A DNA stretch of 64,000 nt, from assembly GCA_034769895.1 (NCBI GenBank), contig CM068373.1, positions 281,819,879 through 281,883,878 of the forward strand. Direction: 5' to 3'. Below the pieces are notes generated by a model. The model was not told the origin of the DNA. It made no database searches and saw only the letters and a list, made by a program, of their open reading frames with translations. The position numbers and the translations under genes were made by a program. The stretch comes from Magicicada septendecula. Its lineage: Eukaryota > Arthropoda > Insecta > Hemiptera > Cicadidae. Positions 54,207 to 64,000 of the stretch are shown one piece after another. Numbering within the stretch: position 1 is the first letter of the stretch; each line of letters starts with the position of its first letter.

Positions 54207-54990
54207 TATTATTCCGGCTGTATAACGTTTACACATCTTCCGGCATCAAAGATTACAGAAGTGAGAGAATGCTTATCTTCCACTGCTAATTGTCCATCCA
54301 AAGATCATCTTGAATTTCTCGTTCCCTAAATAAAGCCTGAATCTCTTTTATCCAGGTGATAGGTAGTCTTTCTCTGTTCCTTTTTCCTGGTGGGGTCCAT
54401 TCCATAACTACCCTTGGCAATCTTTCCTGTGCCATAATTTTCGTGTGTCCATACCATTTTATTTTTTTTGGATAAAATCAACAATTGAATTTTTTACATT
54501 CATTCTGTCCTTATAAACTTTATTTATAACTTTTTCATGTGTGGATACTCTTGCCGAACGTCTCCAAAAGTCCATTTCTGCTGTCATAAATTTTGTTCTT
54601 GTGTGTTTATTGGTAATCAAAACTTCTGACCCGTAAGTCATGATACTTCTAACAATGGTTTGAAATATTTTAGTTTTAGTTTTTGCTGTAATTTGCTTAT
54701 CCCACAGGATTCCATTTAATGTAGCTATAGCCATCTTTCCCAAATTAATTCTGGAATGTCTTGTATTTCTTTGTCTTCTTTGTCTTTGTATTTCTTCTTA
54801 ATTGTATTTCTTTGTCTTGCTTCCCACTTCGTAGTTTTCACCCCTAAATACTTGTATATCTCTGTATATGAAATCTTCCCCATGTCTTCCTCTACTATCA
54901 AGTATTGATGAAGGTCACCTATTGCCATGTATTTTGTTCTATTCATATTTACCTTTAGTCCCCATTTCTGATATTACTTTCCATTACACA
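54207..54990 (-). mobile_element. LINE (RTE-like), 3' half with tail
   Basis: From 54946 down: TKYMAIGDLHQYLIVEEDMG, YKYLGVKTTKWEARQRNTIK, then GILWDKQITAKTKTKIFQTI, MTYGSEVLITNKHTR, AEMDFWRRSARVSTHEKVIN. The 3' end ATTATTATTCCGGC near 54207 includes a short ATT tail. Two frames with one break near 54740. Confidence 0.8.
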
Positions 54991-56024
54991 CATATATAAT
55001 TTTACAAATATAAAAATTCCAAAAAATAAAAAAAATAAATAAGAAATTAAAAAAACGTTTTTCTGTAAGTATTTTTAGTCAAATTAAGTGCAAAATTAAT
55101 TTTTACGTTTAAAGTTAGTGAACCTGTGCGCGCGCAGGGTGTGATATTTTGGTTAAACGATTTCCCTGCCATCTCGGGCAGAGCGCGCCTGCCTACTTCG
55201 AGTGGATTTTACAATGCTCAAAGTATTGTTTGCGTCGCATCAAGTATTCAGCGGATTTTGGTAAGAATATATTTCTTGTAGAGGGTGTTGAATCCAAGCA
55301 CAGCTAAAAGCTGAGACGTGAAAGTGCTACGGCGGAACGTAAAACATAAAATCCCGACGTGCTTTTGTGACGAAGCGTTTCTTCACAGACCTGCCAACTG
55401 TTTTATTACTTGCGAATAAAATATTTACACAATCCGTCGAGAAAAAGTAGATGGGTCTGCCTATGTAATTTGCACCCTACCATATACCACATACAGTTTT
55501 TTATAAAGTATCAAATTTTATAAACAATTATAATCTTACAAAGGTGGTACAAAGAAAGACACTCATAAGAAAATATTGTGTGTAACATATTTATAAGTGT
55601 GTAACATAGTATATTACAAATTAAAAAAAACTTATCTTTTTTTTATTCTCCTGTTTACTTTTCATTATATCTTCTTTTTCCTTTACTATTCTTCTTTTTT
55701 TTCTACCTGACAAGCTTACAACACTCCTTTTTCTTCTCCCTTTTACTTTTGTTTTTCCTTCTTCTACTTTTATTCTTCTTTTTGTTCTTTTTCTTCTTGT
55801 CTAGTTTACTTCTGTCGATAGATTCATACTTGATTTCCATCTTTTTAATTGTTCATGCTGGTGCAATGCGCTTTTTTCCTGAAGGAATTGCTGTTTCTGT
55901 CGTGAGACAAAATTAAAACAGGAACTTAAGTAGACTAATTAATAATTGGACAGATTCTGATACAGATGTAAATAATTCCTAGGAGCTCCCAATACAATTC
56001 ATAAATTAAATGACGTGTATAAAA
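54991..56024. other. spacer with pyrimidine-rich tract
   Basis: 55620-55815 is unusually TTC/TTT-rich. 55120-55340 is more GC-rich (GCGCGCAGG). No gene recognised. Confidence 0.3.
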
Positions 56025-56330
56025 AAGCATAATAAATTCTACATAGGCCAAACTAAAAAAACATTTAAAATAGAAAAGTGTTCAACACCAGAACTCTCAT
56101 TTTTTAAATTAGAGATTTGTAAATAAAATTTAGCTACCCACTTGATTACAAATAATCATAGATGCCTAATTTTGGATAATGTTTCTTTAATAAAACATAT
56201 GCCCGAAAGTCAAAAAATAAACCTTTGGAAAATTTTTGAAATATATACAAAAGTAAATAATAAATTAATAGAGGAGCTCAAAATGTCCAATACGTTATTC
56301 AAGGAAACAGAAAAAGATATAGAAGAACTC
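56025..56330 (+). pseudogene. Penelope-type GIY-YIG endonuclease remnant
   Basis: HNKFYIGQTKKTFK, then after a broken stretch LATHLITNNHRCLILDNV and INLWKIFEIYTKVNNK (frame open 56142-56369). The FYIGQT box keeps the catalytic Tyr of the GIY-YIG fold. No RT and no ribozyme nearby. Confidence 0.7.
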
Positions 56331-56369
56331 CAGATTGCTCAAGAAGACATTAAAAGTGCTTGCCACTGA

Positions 56370-56580
56370 AAAAGAAATTAAAAAATGCCCAAGGTTTTCA
56401 GGAAAACCCAAGAAGAGGACAGGTGGCGTCTGGACTGACGAAAGGAGGGAGAGACATCAATCAAGGATGAAGGAAATATGGGAGAGGAGGAAAAGAGAGA
56501 TGAAGAAGGGAGACACCAGTTGAACCAAACGTAGTCCACGGTGGGTCATACGAAAAAAATTAATAGACAAACAAATACAA
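56370..56580 (+). mobile_element. LINE tail joined to the PLE remnant
   Basis: GGVWTDERRERHQSRMKEIW and ERRKREMKKG resemble the last residues of the LINE at 33283-34080 (WTE-RKKRHSEKMKEYW pattern). It follows the PLE frame directly and partly overlaps it, so it is a chimeric junction. Confidence 0.55.
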
Positions 56581-56925
56581 ATTATTTCTTTTCAAACAGT
56601 GAAAACTTCTGTAAGTATCTCCTGTTAAATCATTAACGCTGTATTTCTGCTTTGCTGGTCAAAATCAACGATAATAATATAACAAGACATACTACAAAAG
56701 TATTTATTATTGAAAACACATATATTACATACAAATTCTGCATGAATAATCAAGAATTACCGATGAAAAGGAAATACAAATTATAGTATTTTTAAAATTG
56801 CGGGATTTTATTTTTTAAATTGGGAGCACAACATGCCAAATCACATGCTCCCAAGCCAATCAGATAACACTTGATGCTGATTGGTAGACGTTGGTTTCCA
56901 GCTTAAATAGTGCTGTTAGAAAAGT
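56581..56925. other. unassigned spacer
   Basis: Nothing recognised. Confidence 0.25.
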
Positions 56926-56929
56926 TTAT

Positions 56930-57110
56930 AAAAGTGGGCCTTCTTAAGCAAAACAAATAGTCTCTACCTCATCTCTGAGGTGAATTGTCGGACACCGTGC
57001 CAATATAGACACTGATGAGACCAAAAGGTTTTGGTCAACCTCTGATAATGAGACCAAAATGTTTGTGGCCCACGGCTTAAGAGCCCGACTGATAATAATT
57101 TTAACAATGT
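56930..57110 (+). mobile_element. rearranged hammerhead-type unit (GGCC family end)
   Basis: CUGAUGA at 57012-57018 is followed directly by a perfect eight-pair hairpin GACCAAAA-GG-UUUUGGUC, then AACC instead of GAAA. A second box CUGAUAA follows at about 57042. The downstream GGCCCACGGCTTAAGAGCCCG matches the outer end of the 46615-47095 unit. Confidence 0.5.
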
Positions 57111-57309
57111 TGAAGCCTTATCCTGGAAGCTTAAGAACTTGGATACAGAAACGCTTTAATTAATTTATTTATTGGTAGTTTATTATAGCCGTTGGCTCTT
57201 ATGTGTCTTTTATTTATTGACATTAGAGCTAGTTTTAAAAACCATGAGCTGTAGAAAATACCCTGCGGTACAACAGTTTATTATATTACATACAGTAATG
57301 TTTATTTAT

Positions 57310-57900
57310 CTTCTTCTTTAACTTCCTTGTTAGGACTCTGTCCTGTTCTACAAAACGGCCCCACATGTTGTCACACCACCTCTTCTTGGCCGACCAATAC
57401 TCCTGTTGGTGTTTGGTTGGCTATCTCTTGCCTTTTCCACTAGCCTTACGTAATCCGTTCTTGATATGTGTTCATTACATATCCTTCTTTTTTCCCCAAT
57501 CCAAGAATTAATACCTTCTGCATTACACGTTTTGGTTATACTATTGTTTGGAAACCTATCGTACCTTGTCTTTCATAGTACTCTCCGAAATATGGTAATT
57601 TCTATAGTTTGTAATTTCTTTGGGTTGTTGCTGTATCAGGCTTGGTCTCTGATGCATAGGATATTACTGGACGTATTGTGCTTTTGTAAACCCTAGTTTT
57701 TGCTTCTTGTGTGATGTATTTATTATTCCATATAAGATTATTCATGCATCCAGTAATTGTTCTTGCTTTCATCAATTGATGTTGCACTTCTTCATCAGCC
57801 CTATTGTTACTTTTAAACCTTGTTCCTAAGAAATCTATCTGCATTACTTGTTGTATTATGTGTTCATTCCATATCCTTCTTTTTCCGCAGTCCAAGAATT
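57310..57900 (-). mobile_element. LINE (RTE-like) 3' half with internal duplication
   Basis: Minus strand, open 57602-57895: RRIWNEHIIQQVMQIDFLGT, KSNNRADEEVQHQLMKARTI, RPVISYASETK. Downstream (57310-57600) follow the WE..W and C-terminal parts. Positions 57466-57606 and about 57860-57998 are the same segment twice in direct orientation, so an upstream partial copy has joined this one. Confidence 0.7.
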
Positions 57901-58000
57901 AATATCTGTTACATTACACGTTTCTCTTATACTATTGTTTGGCAACCTATCGTACTTTGTCCTTCTTGTACCCTCCGTAAAACAGTCATTTCTATAGTAT

Positions 58001-58900
58001 TTATTATTGTATACTTGATGCTTATTTATAAAGTATTATGTTCTATTATTTAATACTAATATTTAACAATATTAAGTTTATGTGCTTTTGTTTACATCTT
58101 TGATAAACTAAACTGTATTGATAAGATGTAATATAATGAACAGTGCACGCGCGCGTGTGTGAGTGTCATCTTTTATTAAGTACGTCGTTCGTTCTTTTTG
58201 GTGTTTGCTTTTGAAATAGATTGTGTCACAGAAAATAATACTAGAGAGAGAGAGAGTGTGAGTGAGTGAGAGAGTTGAAGGGGGGAGTCTCAGCGGAAGC
58301 AATATTTGTCACTCGGCTCAAGTATTTTGTTGACTGTTGTCCCCAGTACACATTGACGATCGATATTGACTCACGAGATGATGGACTAAAGCGTTTTCCG
58401 ACTGTAACCATATATTGGTTAGACTACTTCTATTTTAGTTACGTATTTTCATGTTTATTTTGAATAAAATTTAGATATACTATTTAGATATACATGGATG
58501 TACTGTTAACAAAATAGGCTAATACTATGATAATATTTTTATGCCTTTGGTGAAAATTATCGTCAACTTTGTAGTACTCAGAAATGAATTAAAACCAACT
58601 ACGTTTTAAGGTAATCAGTTTCACAGTAACAATACTGTTTTCATGTTTAACATAAGTCGTTTTATTTATTTTCTAAATTACGTTTCACTCATACCACGAT
58701 GAGGCATCCTCACTGGCTCGGTTGACAGAGCACAAATTCTTGACCCACTCGCAAGTAAACCTAGCCCACAGTGTTACAAACAGACAAAAAAATTATAAAC
58801 ACAGTATCCCCGTACAATATCCTAAAAATTTACAATACCTTGTAAACTTTGAAACATAAAGTACCCCTAGTATGGAAGTAATAAATATATACATATATAC
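58001..58900. other. unassigned spacer
   Basis: Short GT/GA-rich runs at 58140-58275. No gene recognised. Confidence 0.3.
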
Positions 58901-58904
58901 TATC

Positions 58905-59165
58905 CGGCACTACAGTCCAGAGTGGATCTCCCTAATGATCCCCCTCCAGATAGTCCGATCATGTTCCATGGTCTTCCACGAACCGACACTTATCGTAGTC
59001 AGGTTTTCTCCCGCGTCGTCTTGCCATCGTTTTCTTGGCATACCTCGACATTCATTATCCTTTTGGGGAGTGTTTGGTTGTCCTTTCTTTCTACATGGGA
59101 ATCGGACGTTTTCCTGTTTTAGAATGGAGTCTATTTCTTGATTAGATCTGATCCTCTATTCTTCA
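58905..59165 (-). mobile_element. LINE C-terminal end
   Basis: Minus-strand translation: RFPCRKKGQPNTPQKDNEC, then RGMPRKRWQDDAGENLTTIS, then WRGIIREIHSGL before a stop at about 58912. RGMPRKRWQDD is the GRPRKRW-type C-terminal signature. Probably the very end of the reverse transcriptase ORF. Confidence 0.65.
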
Positions 59166-59559
59166 TTATAACATACTGGTTTGAAGATTCTTCTAATGAT
59201 TTTAAGTAATAAATACCATATCTCATTTAAATAAACGGATATCGCAGAAAATATTTTCCGCCTATGATGAAAGAGGCGATAGAAGTTTATAAAAGTAAGA
59301 ACAGTTTCAACGGAGACAATAATTTCAAACTTTCGTGAATTTGGAAACCCTGTCAAATAAGATGACAGGACCGCTGTAATAAAATAAAATAATTATATGC
59401 CAACGATGGTAAAATGTTTTTGTATTAGGAGTAAAATATTATATAAATTATAATTACGTTTTGTCTGAAGAGACCTAATTAATAGACAAATTAAAACTTT
59501 CAATTTCGAAACATCATTAGTATTCTGTTCAAAACGTGTCGCAGAGCTCTTTAGGCAGT

Positions 59560-59642
59560 GTGAGTGAGTGAGTGAGTGAGTGAGTGAGTGAGTGAGTGAG
59601 TGAGTGAGTGTGTGTGTGTGTGTGTGCGCGCGCGCGTGTGTA
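59560..59642. repeat. (GTGA)n/(GT)n/(GC)n microsatellite
   Basis: GTGA units pass into GT and a short CGCG run. Alternating purine-pyrimidine at the end could form Z-DNA. Confidence 0.95.
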
Positions 59643-60285
59643 GAGGAATGCCACTTTATAAATGACTGCTTGATCTGCTAAAGCTATTGACATATACACA
59701 CCAGTGTGATTGGTTTGTAAATTACTAGTGATACGAACTGGAGTTATAATCGGCTCCACAACATTAAACCAACAACTGCTGCCCGTTATATCAGTATTGC
59801 AAACGTATCAGATTCCGCCAAAATTGTTTCAGATTTGTTACGTGTAGTAATTACTTAATTACTATACGAAACAGTATAGTTTTCTCTGTCATTTTTAAAT
59901 AATAATTTACAAGAGATCGGGGATGGATTGAAAGATACAATAATATTTACACTGCAGTTCAAACTAGTAATGAATACAAAAAACATTACATTTTCTTAAA
60001 AAAGTAATATGTTTTCATATTACATTTAATCAAAAAACAAACAACAACCACACATGATACCGCGATGACAGCTACACCGAATTGTCCTACACAAAAAACA
60101 TATTGATGTTTTTCACGTACCTATGTTTAAACATATCAACCCAAGTTTTTATTTAATTTTGTGGAAGATGAAAAAAATATTTTTCATATTTATGTATATA
60201 CTAAATTTTATTACAGAGGGATGAGAACCTGGAATTAGGATAAAGAAAGTTAAAACTGAATACAAAACAGAATTATTTTATTATT
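59643..60285. other. AT-rich spacer
   Basis: Nothing recognised. Confidence 0.3.
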
Positions 60286-60289
60286 ATTG

Positions 60290-60680
60290 TTGAAATCAAA
60301 TTCTGGGCTATTGGGCTGTGGTTTACTATAGTTATTCTTAAAAATGTTATTTTCAGACGTTTCGGCCTCACCTCTGAAGGCCATCTTCAGTGATAAATTG
60401 TTTTTAACACAATTGACATGGTGTTCGTCAGTAGCCACAGTACTGCGAAAAAGAATATATTCATATATATTTATTCACATTAATATTCTTTGCTCCAGTA
60501 CTGAGGTTACTGACTAAAACCGTGACAGTTGTGTTAAAAACCGTGTATCATTGAAGATGGCCTCCAGATGTGAGACCGAAACATCTAAGAATAACCTATT
60601 CCAGAATAATATCTTTAGTGGATGACGGCTCAATACCTGTATTTTGATTTCAACTATTATAACGCCGGCCATGAAAGCTT
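60290..60680. mobile_element. hammerhead-type inverted pair (GGCC family)
   Basis: Left minus-strand arm with an intact core (next entry) and right plus-strand arm (60546-60660) with UUGAAGA in place of CUGANGA. Outer ends ATTCTGGGCTATTGGGCTGTG and TTCAACTATTATAACGCCGGC, then CATGAAAGCTTT, as in 46615-47095 and 32606-32737. Confidence 0.65.
60353..60393 (-). ncRNA. hammerhead ribozyme-like core
   Basis: CUGAAGA, extra U, GGCCU/AGGCC helix II with a long loop, GAAA, ACGU as loopless two-pair helix III and C as cleavage base; UCA pairs with UGA next to the core as the start of helix I. All boxes intact. Confidence 0.6.
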
Positions 60681-61495
60681 TAAAACTCAGTTATTTTATT
60701 ATTATTTCATATATACGATTTGCTCGCTTGACTCTTGATTCGCCCGTCAAAATTTGGCCCTACTATGGAGTTGGTAAGATAACTTCTTCATGACTCTCCT
60801 TCATTTATGGCTATTCTGTCTTCTCAATTTTTTTTATATTATATTAGCTTTTCCTTTCTTCCTTCTAGCAATTTTTATTTGTTGGTTCCTTTTTTTTTTT
60901 TTTGGAAGCCCCTAAATTCATTAACATTTTTTATTAAGATATGTTAAAGCCCACGACGTCATGTTTGAATGTTAAAACGTTCTAGATTGCACGAGAAATT
61001 TGACCACGTGCTGGTGAATTTCCGGTTTCTAGACCTTTCCAAACCACACGTTTTCAACTGCATGAGCTAACTACTTTGTCAGTTAAATAAATGCTATTAA
61101 AATTTATTTAATATTAAAATAATTACTTATTAATAGTTACTCCAATTTGCACACTAATATAAATGACTTACAGTGTGTCTGATAATTGGCTTAGTGTTAA
61201 TTGTCTTCATGTAATTCGTTACGCGCACAACACATATTCACTTTCACACTACATTTCAATGTTGTTTTTTATTGTTTATTATAGTCTTAAACTACGTTAC
61301 CATGCAGTACTTATTGTACTAACAATAGAGTTTTATAACATTCACACCCCTTTTCATAGGACACCAAGTAAGGCTTATTGTAAATATGCCCCCCCCCCCA
61401 TATATTGTGTGCGAATATTTGTCTCATTGCAATATACATTATTTTACATTAAAATCAGTTATTTTACATTAAAATCGATACAAATTCGATTATTC
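60681..61495. other. unassigned spacer
   Basis: AT-rich. The 137-codon plus-strand frame at 61163-61576 is hydrophobic and Tyr/Ile-rich, has no recognisable domain and runs into the hammerhead unit, so I do not call it a gene. A C9 run lies at about 61391. Confidence 0.3.
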
Positions 61496-61546
61496 ATTAG
61501 TTTTATATTAATAGAATTATTTCGATTGTTATTAATTTACTTAGAA

Positions 61547-61590
61547 ACCTCTGAAGATACTGATATTTTTCAGTGAGACGTGCGTCAGGT
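61547..61590 (+). ncRNA. hammerhead-like core with one core change
   Basis: ACCU/AGGU helix I, CUGAAGA, extra U, ACUGA/UCAGU helix II, ACGUGCGU helix III, GUC. The GAAA box reads GAGA, which should impair cleavage. Same family as 1683-1726 and 53724-53767. Confidence 0.6.
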
Positions 61591-61652
61591 GTTAAAAGAA
61601 TATACGAAATTATACTACTTGCAGAAGAAACAAATTGAATAACATCACAAAT

Positions 61653-61672
61653 TTATATATATATATATATAT

Positions 61673-61716
<44 letters not shown>
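61653..61716. repeat. (TA)n then (CA)n microsatellite
   Basis: (TA)n at 61653-61672 followed by (CA)n to about 61714. Confidence 0.95.
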
Positions 61717-61719
<3 letters not shown>

Positions 61720-62157
61720 AGATTCTGGCTCGTAGTGTTTATTGACTTATTCTTCAAAGCCCGTTGGAGATTATATTCCTCTCTATCTTGTGGGTGGTAC
61801 ACAATGTAACCAACACCAACAGTACTACTGAATTCCATCCATATTTACACTGGCGTACTGTACGAGTTCCAGAGTTGCTTATTCACTCTCCAGGTAAATT
61901 AACACGGAGTAAATATGCTCCGACAAACCCATTCAAAGAACTAAACTATTTCATATTTAATATGGAATCTATTTAACTTGGAATTTGTATTAAAGCGCAC
62001 TGGAGTAGGCCTATATATCTTCAATTACCGTAATTGCCATATAGTAATTTAAGAAGCAATAAATATTTTAAATACATAATGCAGCCCTAATTTAGTAGTA
62101 CCCGTTGATCAATAAATTTTTAAAATTGACAGCAAGAATCTGTCAATAAGTATGACA
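61717..62157. other. unassigned spacer
   Basis: Nothing recognised. Confidence 0.3.
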
Positions 62158-62575
62158 TAAATTGTATATAATTTGTGTTGACGTTTCGACAATATTTATC
62201 ATCAGTACTGTATTCTGATACAAGAGAAAATATCAAACACAGCAAGCTCTATTAATTGGGTGAATGTGTGTGTGTGTGAGGGATTTGAGATAGTTTGTTT
62301 TACATAAACAAAACAATTACGTTCGTAACATATCGTTTTCTTTAAATGCATAATAAGAAATGTAATTATTACGATGATGTAAAACAAACTGCCTCAACAC
62401 CCTTACACACACGCGCGCGCGCGCACACACACACACACAGATAAAAACACATTCAATCAATTAATTGATCTTCTTGTGTTTGGTATTTTTTCTTGTATCC
62501 AAACACAGGTACTAATGATGATAATAAATATTATCGAAACGTCAGCACAAATAATATATAATTTTTGTTATACTT
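62158..62575. mobile_element. hammerhead-type inverted pair (GACAAU family)
   Basis: Left minus-strand core (62175-62210) has CUGAUGA, GAAA and GUC, but one helix II arm is deleted. Right plus-strand core (about 62507-62547) has a perfect GAUAAU-AAAU-AUUAUC helix II and GAAACGUC, but CUAAUGA for CUGAUGA. A CA/CG-rich run lies between (62401-62440). Confidence 0.6.
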
Positions 62576-62851
62576 ATTGACCAATCCTCTCTAAATTGTC
62601 CATAGTAAAAATTTAAATACATAGTATCAATGGATTGACTTTTGATTAGCTGAAAAAAATATGAATGCAATATATTATTGTACACAAAGTTTATGTGCAT
62701 ATTAATATTAATTCCGATCATAATCACCTCACCACCCACATTCAGCAATTTGTGCTATGTGGTATCAGCGTTTATAGTCCCAAGTAGAGAAATACGCAGC
62801 CAATGTTCCCAACCAATATTTGACTCCAGCAAAGAAGTCAACTATTTGATT

Positions 62852-63120
62852 TCATTTACAAATGAAATCAGACTTGTCTAAAAGACAGATCACCTGTATC
62901 TGGGCATTGTCAGCGTATATCGGTGTTTCTTTGGCCACCATCAGAGCACCCAAATGTTTGCACAGTAATTCATTCCGCATATCGTCTATGAGCGTTTCCG
63001 TAGGGCGAATGTTTGAGTACATATGGAAACTGCCGTCCGCTAGGATCAGGCCCCTGGCCAATGGAATCGAGCACCTGATAAGGTTACATCACAAATTTGG
63101 CAACCCATTGTATTTTTGAT
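62852..63120 (-). CDS. unidentified conserved-looking reading frame
   Basis: Minus strand, open from about 63120 to the stop at 62852. It contains SIPLARGLILADGSFHMYSN, NIRPTETLIDDMRNELLCKH and GALMVAKETPIYADNAQIQV. The base composition is more balanced than the flanks, and the residue mix looks protein-like. I do not recognise the family. It may be part of a transposon (it lies close to the Helitron end) or a host pseudogene exon. Confidence 0.35.
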
Positions 63121-63248
63121 TTGCAGTAATAGGTCTGAACGTCCCCAGAGTGTCCGGTATCGTCCAAGCGATCTTATTGCCATTTTTTTAAACGGCGGAA
63201 ATTCGCTTTTTTTATGTCATTCAGGCAGTTCAACGGGCATATTACCAA

Positions 63249-64000
63249 CTAGCTGGATACTCGTGCTTCGCTACGGTGATTATCAGAAGAAAACAGAATG
63301 TAAAATCAGAAAATAGAAAAAAGGTTATTTGTGAAGCTTAAATACCGGTAGTTTGAAACTAAGGGAAACTATTTAAGCTATTTAAGCTCGATCAATTTGA
63401 AGACGACCTAGCTTGAAGATGATCAATTTGATCAAGCTTGATCAATCAACTATTGAAGCTTGAAAATTAATGAGTTGTTAAAAATGACGCTGTATTATTT
63501 AGTTAAAGAGGGTAAGGTGAGTTTCTGTTAGAGATTAAGACAGTCCTTTATTGTAAGTCTAACAACAATAAAATAGATGGGCTTAAGCCCTTTGATCCCA
63601 TCACCACTCCTGGTTTTTTGGTCTACGTAGTCAGGCTATTAACTTGCTTAGCATATACTTTCAGTTGCTCCCTCAGATTAAGTGCTCAGGACCTCCCTGT
63701 AAACAACATTCCTTGTTTTGCTCTCTGGCTGGAGGATGACCAGGCTGTCAGGTAAACCGACTCTGGAGAACGCCACATACAACTGGCCATAGGAGAAACA
63801 GTCACTCCACAGATCCACACCAGCCACTATCAAACTCTGCCCCTGTGCCTTATTGATGGTCATGGCGTAGCCCACCTTAACGGGAAACTGCAGACGTTTG
63901 AACCGAAAGATCCATGGGATCAGAGGAATTCGGGGGATGATGACGGTTTCTCCCTTACCGACGCCTGTGAAAATCGTGGCTTCGATTACATGTTTGTGCA
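63249..64000 (-). mobile_element. Helitron 3' end (continues past the window)
   Basis: The helicase frame below, and at 63249-63275 on the minus strand the sequence GCGAAGCACGAGTATCCAGC followed by TAG and then T: the CTAG-T 3' terminus with the preceding small hairpin (CGT-A-GC-GAA-GC-ACG) typical of Helitrons. Between the helicase stop and the end lie 430 bases that include a patch of TTGAAG/GATCAA repeats (63390-63470). Confidence 0.75.
63678..64000 (-). CDS. Helitron Pif1-like helicase C-terminus (partial)
   Basis: Continuous open frame from the window edge to the stop at 63678, about 107 codons. It shows TIFTGVGKGETVIIPRIPL, then GYAMTINKAQGQSL (helicase motif V region), then CFSYGQLYVAFSRVG (motif VI with the conserved Gln, Ser and Arg). 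This is the end of the Rep-helicase that drives rolling-circle transposition. No stop or shift within the visible part, so this copy may be rather young. Confidence 0.85.
   Translation of the reverse strand, partial: HKHVIEATIFTGVGKGETVIIPRIPLIPWIFRFKRLQFPVKVGYAMTINKAQGQSLIVAGVDLWSDCFSYGQLYVAFSRVGLPDSLVILQPESKTRNVVYREVLST

Noticed and set aside
61163-61576. 137-codon hydrophobic ORF as a membrane protein gene
   Set aside because: AT-rich Ile/Tyr/Ser composition, no domain, and it runs into a hammerhead unit.

Overview
The window looks like intergenic or intronic DNA from a large, AT-rich, repeat-dense arthropod genome, most likely an insect. That placement rests on the element mix: RTE-like LINEs, Penelope-like elements (PLEs), mariner, pogo and Helitron fragments, long microsatellites and a very large LTR element. 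I recognise no intact host protein-coding gene, rRNA or functional tRNA. Almost every recognisable coding stretch is a decayed transposon fragment. Species and chromosome cannot be told from the sequence.

Layout. 0-10 kb: a LINE tail inserted with a 12-bp target duplication, a ~490-bp CTT/CCT microsatellite, a PLE remnant with a GIY-YIG-type endonuclease, a transposase fragment, a long GA tract, and two LINE copies on opposite strands. 10.59-23.82 kb: one complete, apparently young LTR element with exceptionally long LTRs (about 5.2 kb each, nearly identical, TG...CA ends). Its 2.8-kb interior reads on the minus strand: a primer-binding-site-like sequence, a coiled-coil gag-like ORF, then a reading frame with two tandem LDL-receptor class A modules. 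No protease, reverse transcriptase or integrase was seen. Each LTR carries a ~1.8-kb pyrimidine-rich minisatellite. 23.8-30.6 kb: very AT-rich DNA, a cluster of PBS-like repeats, several inverted repeats, and PLE-derived units. 30.6-43.7 kb: LINE fragments, two copies of a fold-back mariner derivative (one broken by a LINE and by a PLE unit), hammerhead-bearing inverted repeats and a possible promoter or first-exon island near 34.6-35.1 kb. 43.8-44.8 kb: a deleted pogo/Tigger-like element with intact ends. 45-62.6 kb: alternating LINE and PLE remnants. 63.2-64 kb: the 3' end of a Helitron with the C-terminal helicase, running off the window.

The two most striking things are (1) the giant-LTR, pol-less retroelement that seems to have captured an LDLa-domain coding segment, and (2) at least fifteen hammerhead-ribozyme-like cores in several sequence families. 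They are usually arranged as inverted pairs, and four GIY-YIG-type endonuclease relics elsewhere in the window support a PLE or retrozyme origin. Most of the hammerhead cores carry an extra base (usually U) between the CUGANGA box and helix II.

All calls were made by reading the sequence and the translations by eye. Boundaries given as round numbers are approximate.
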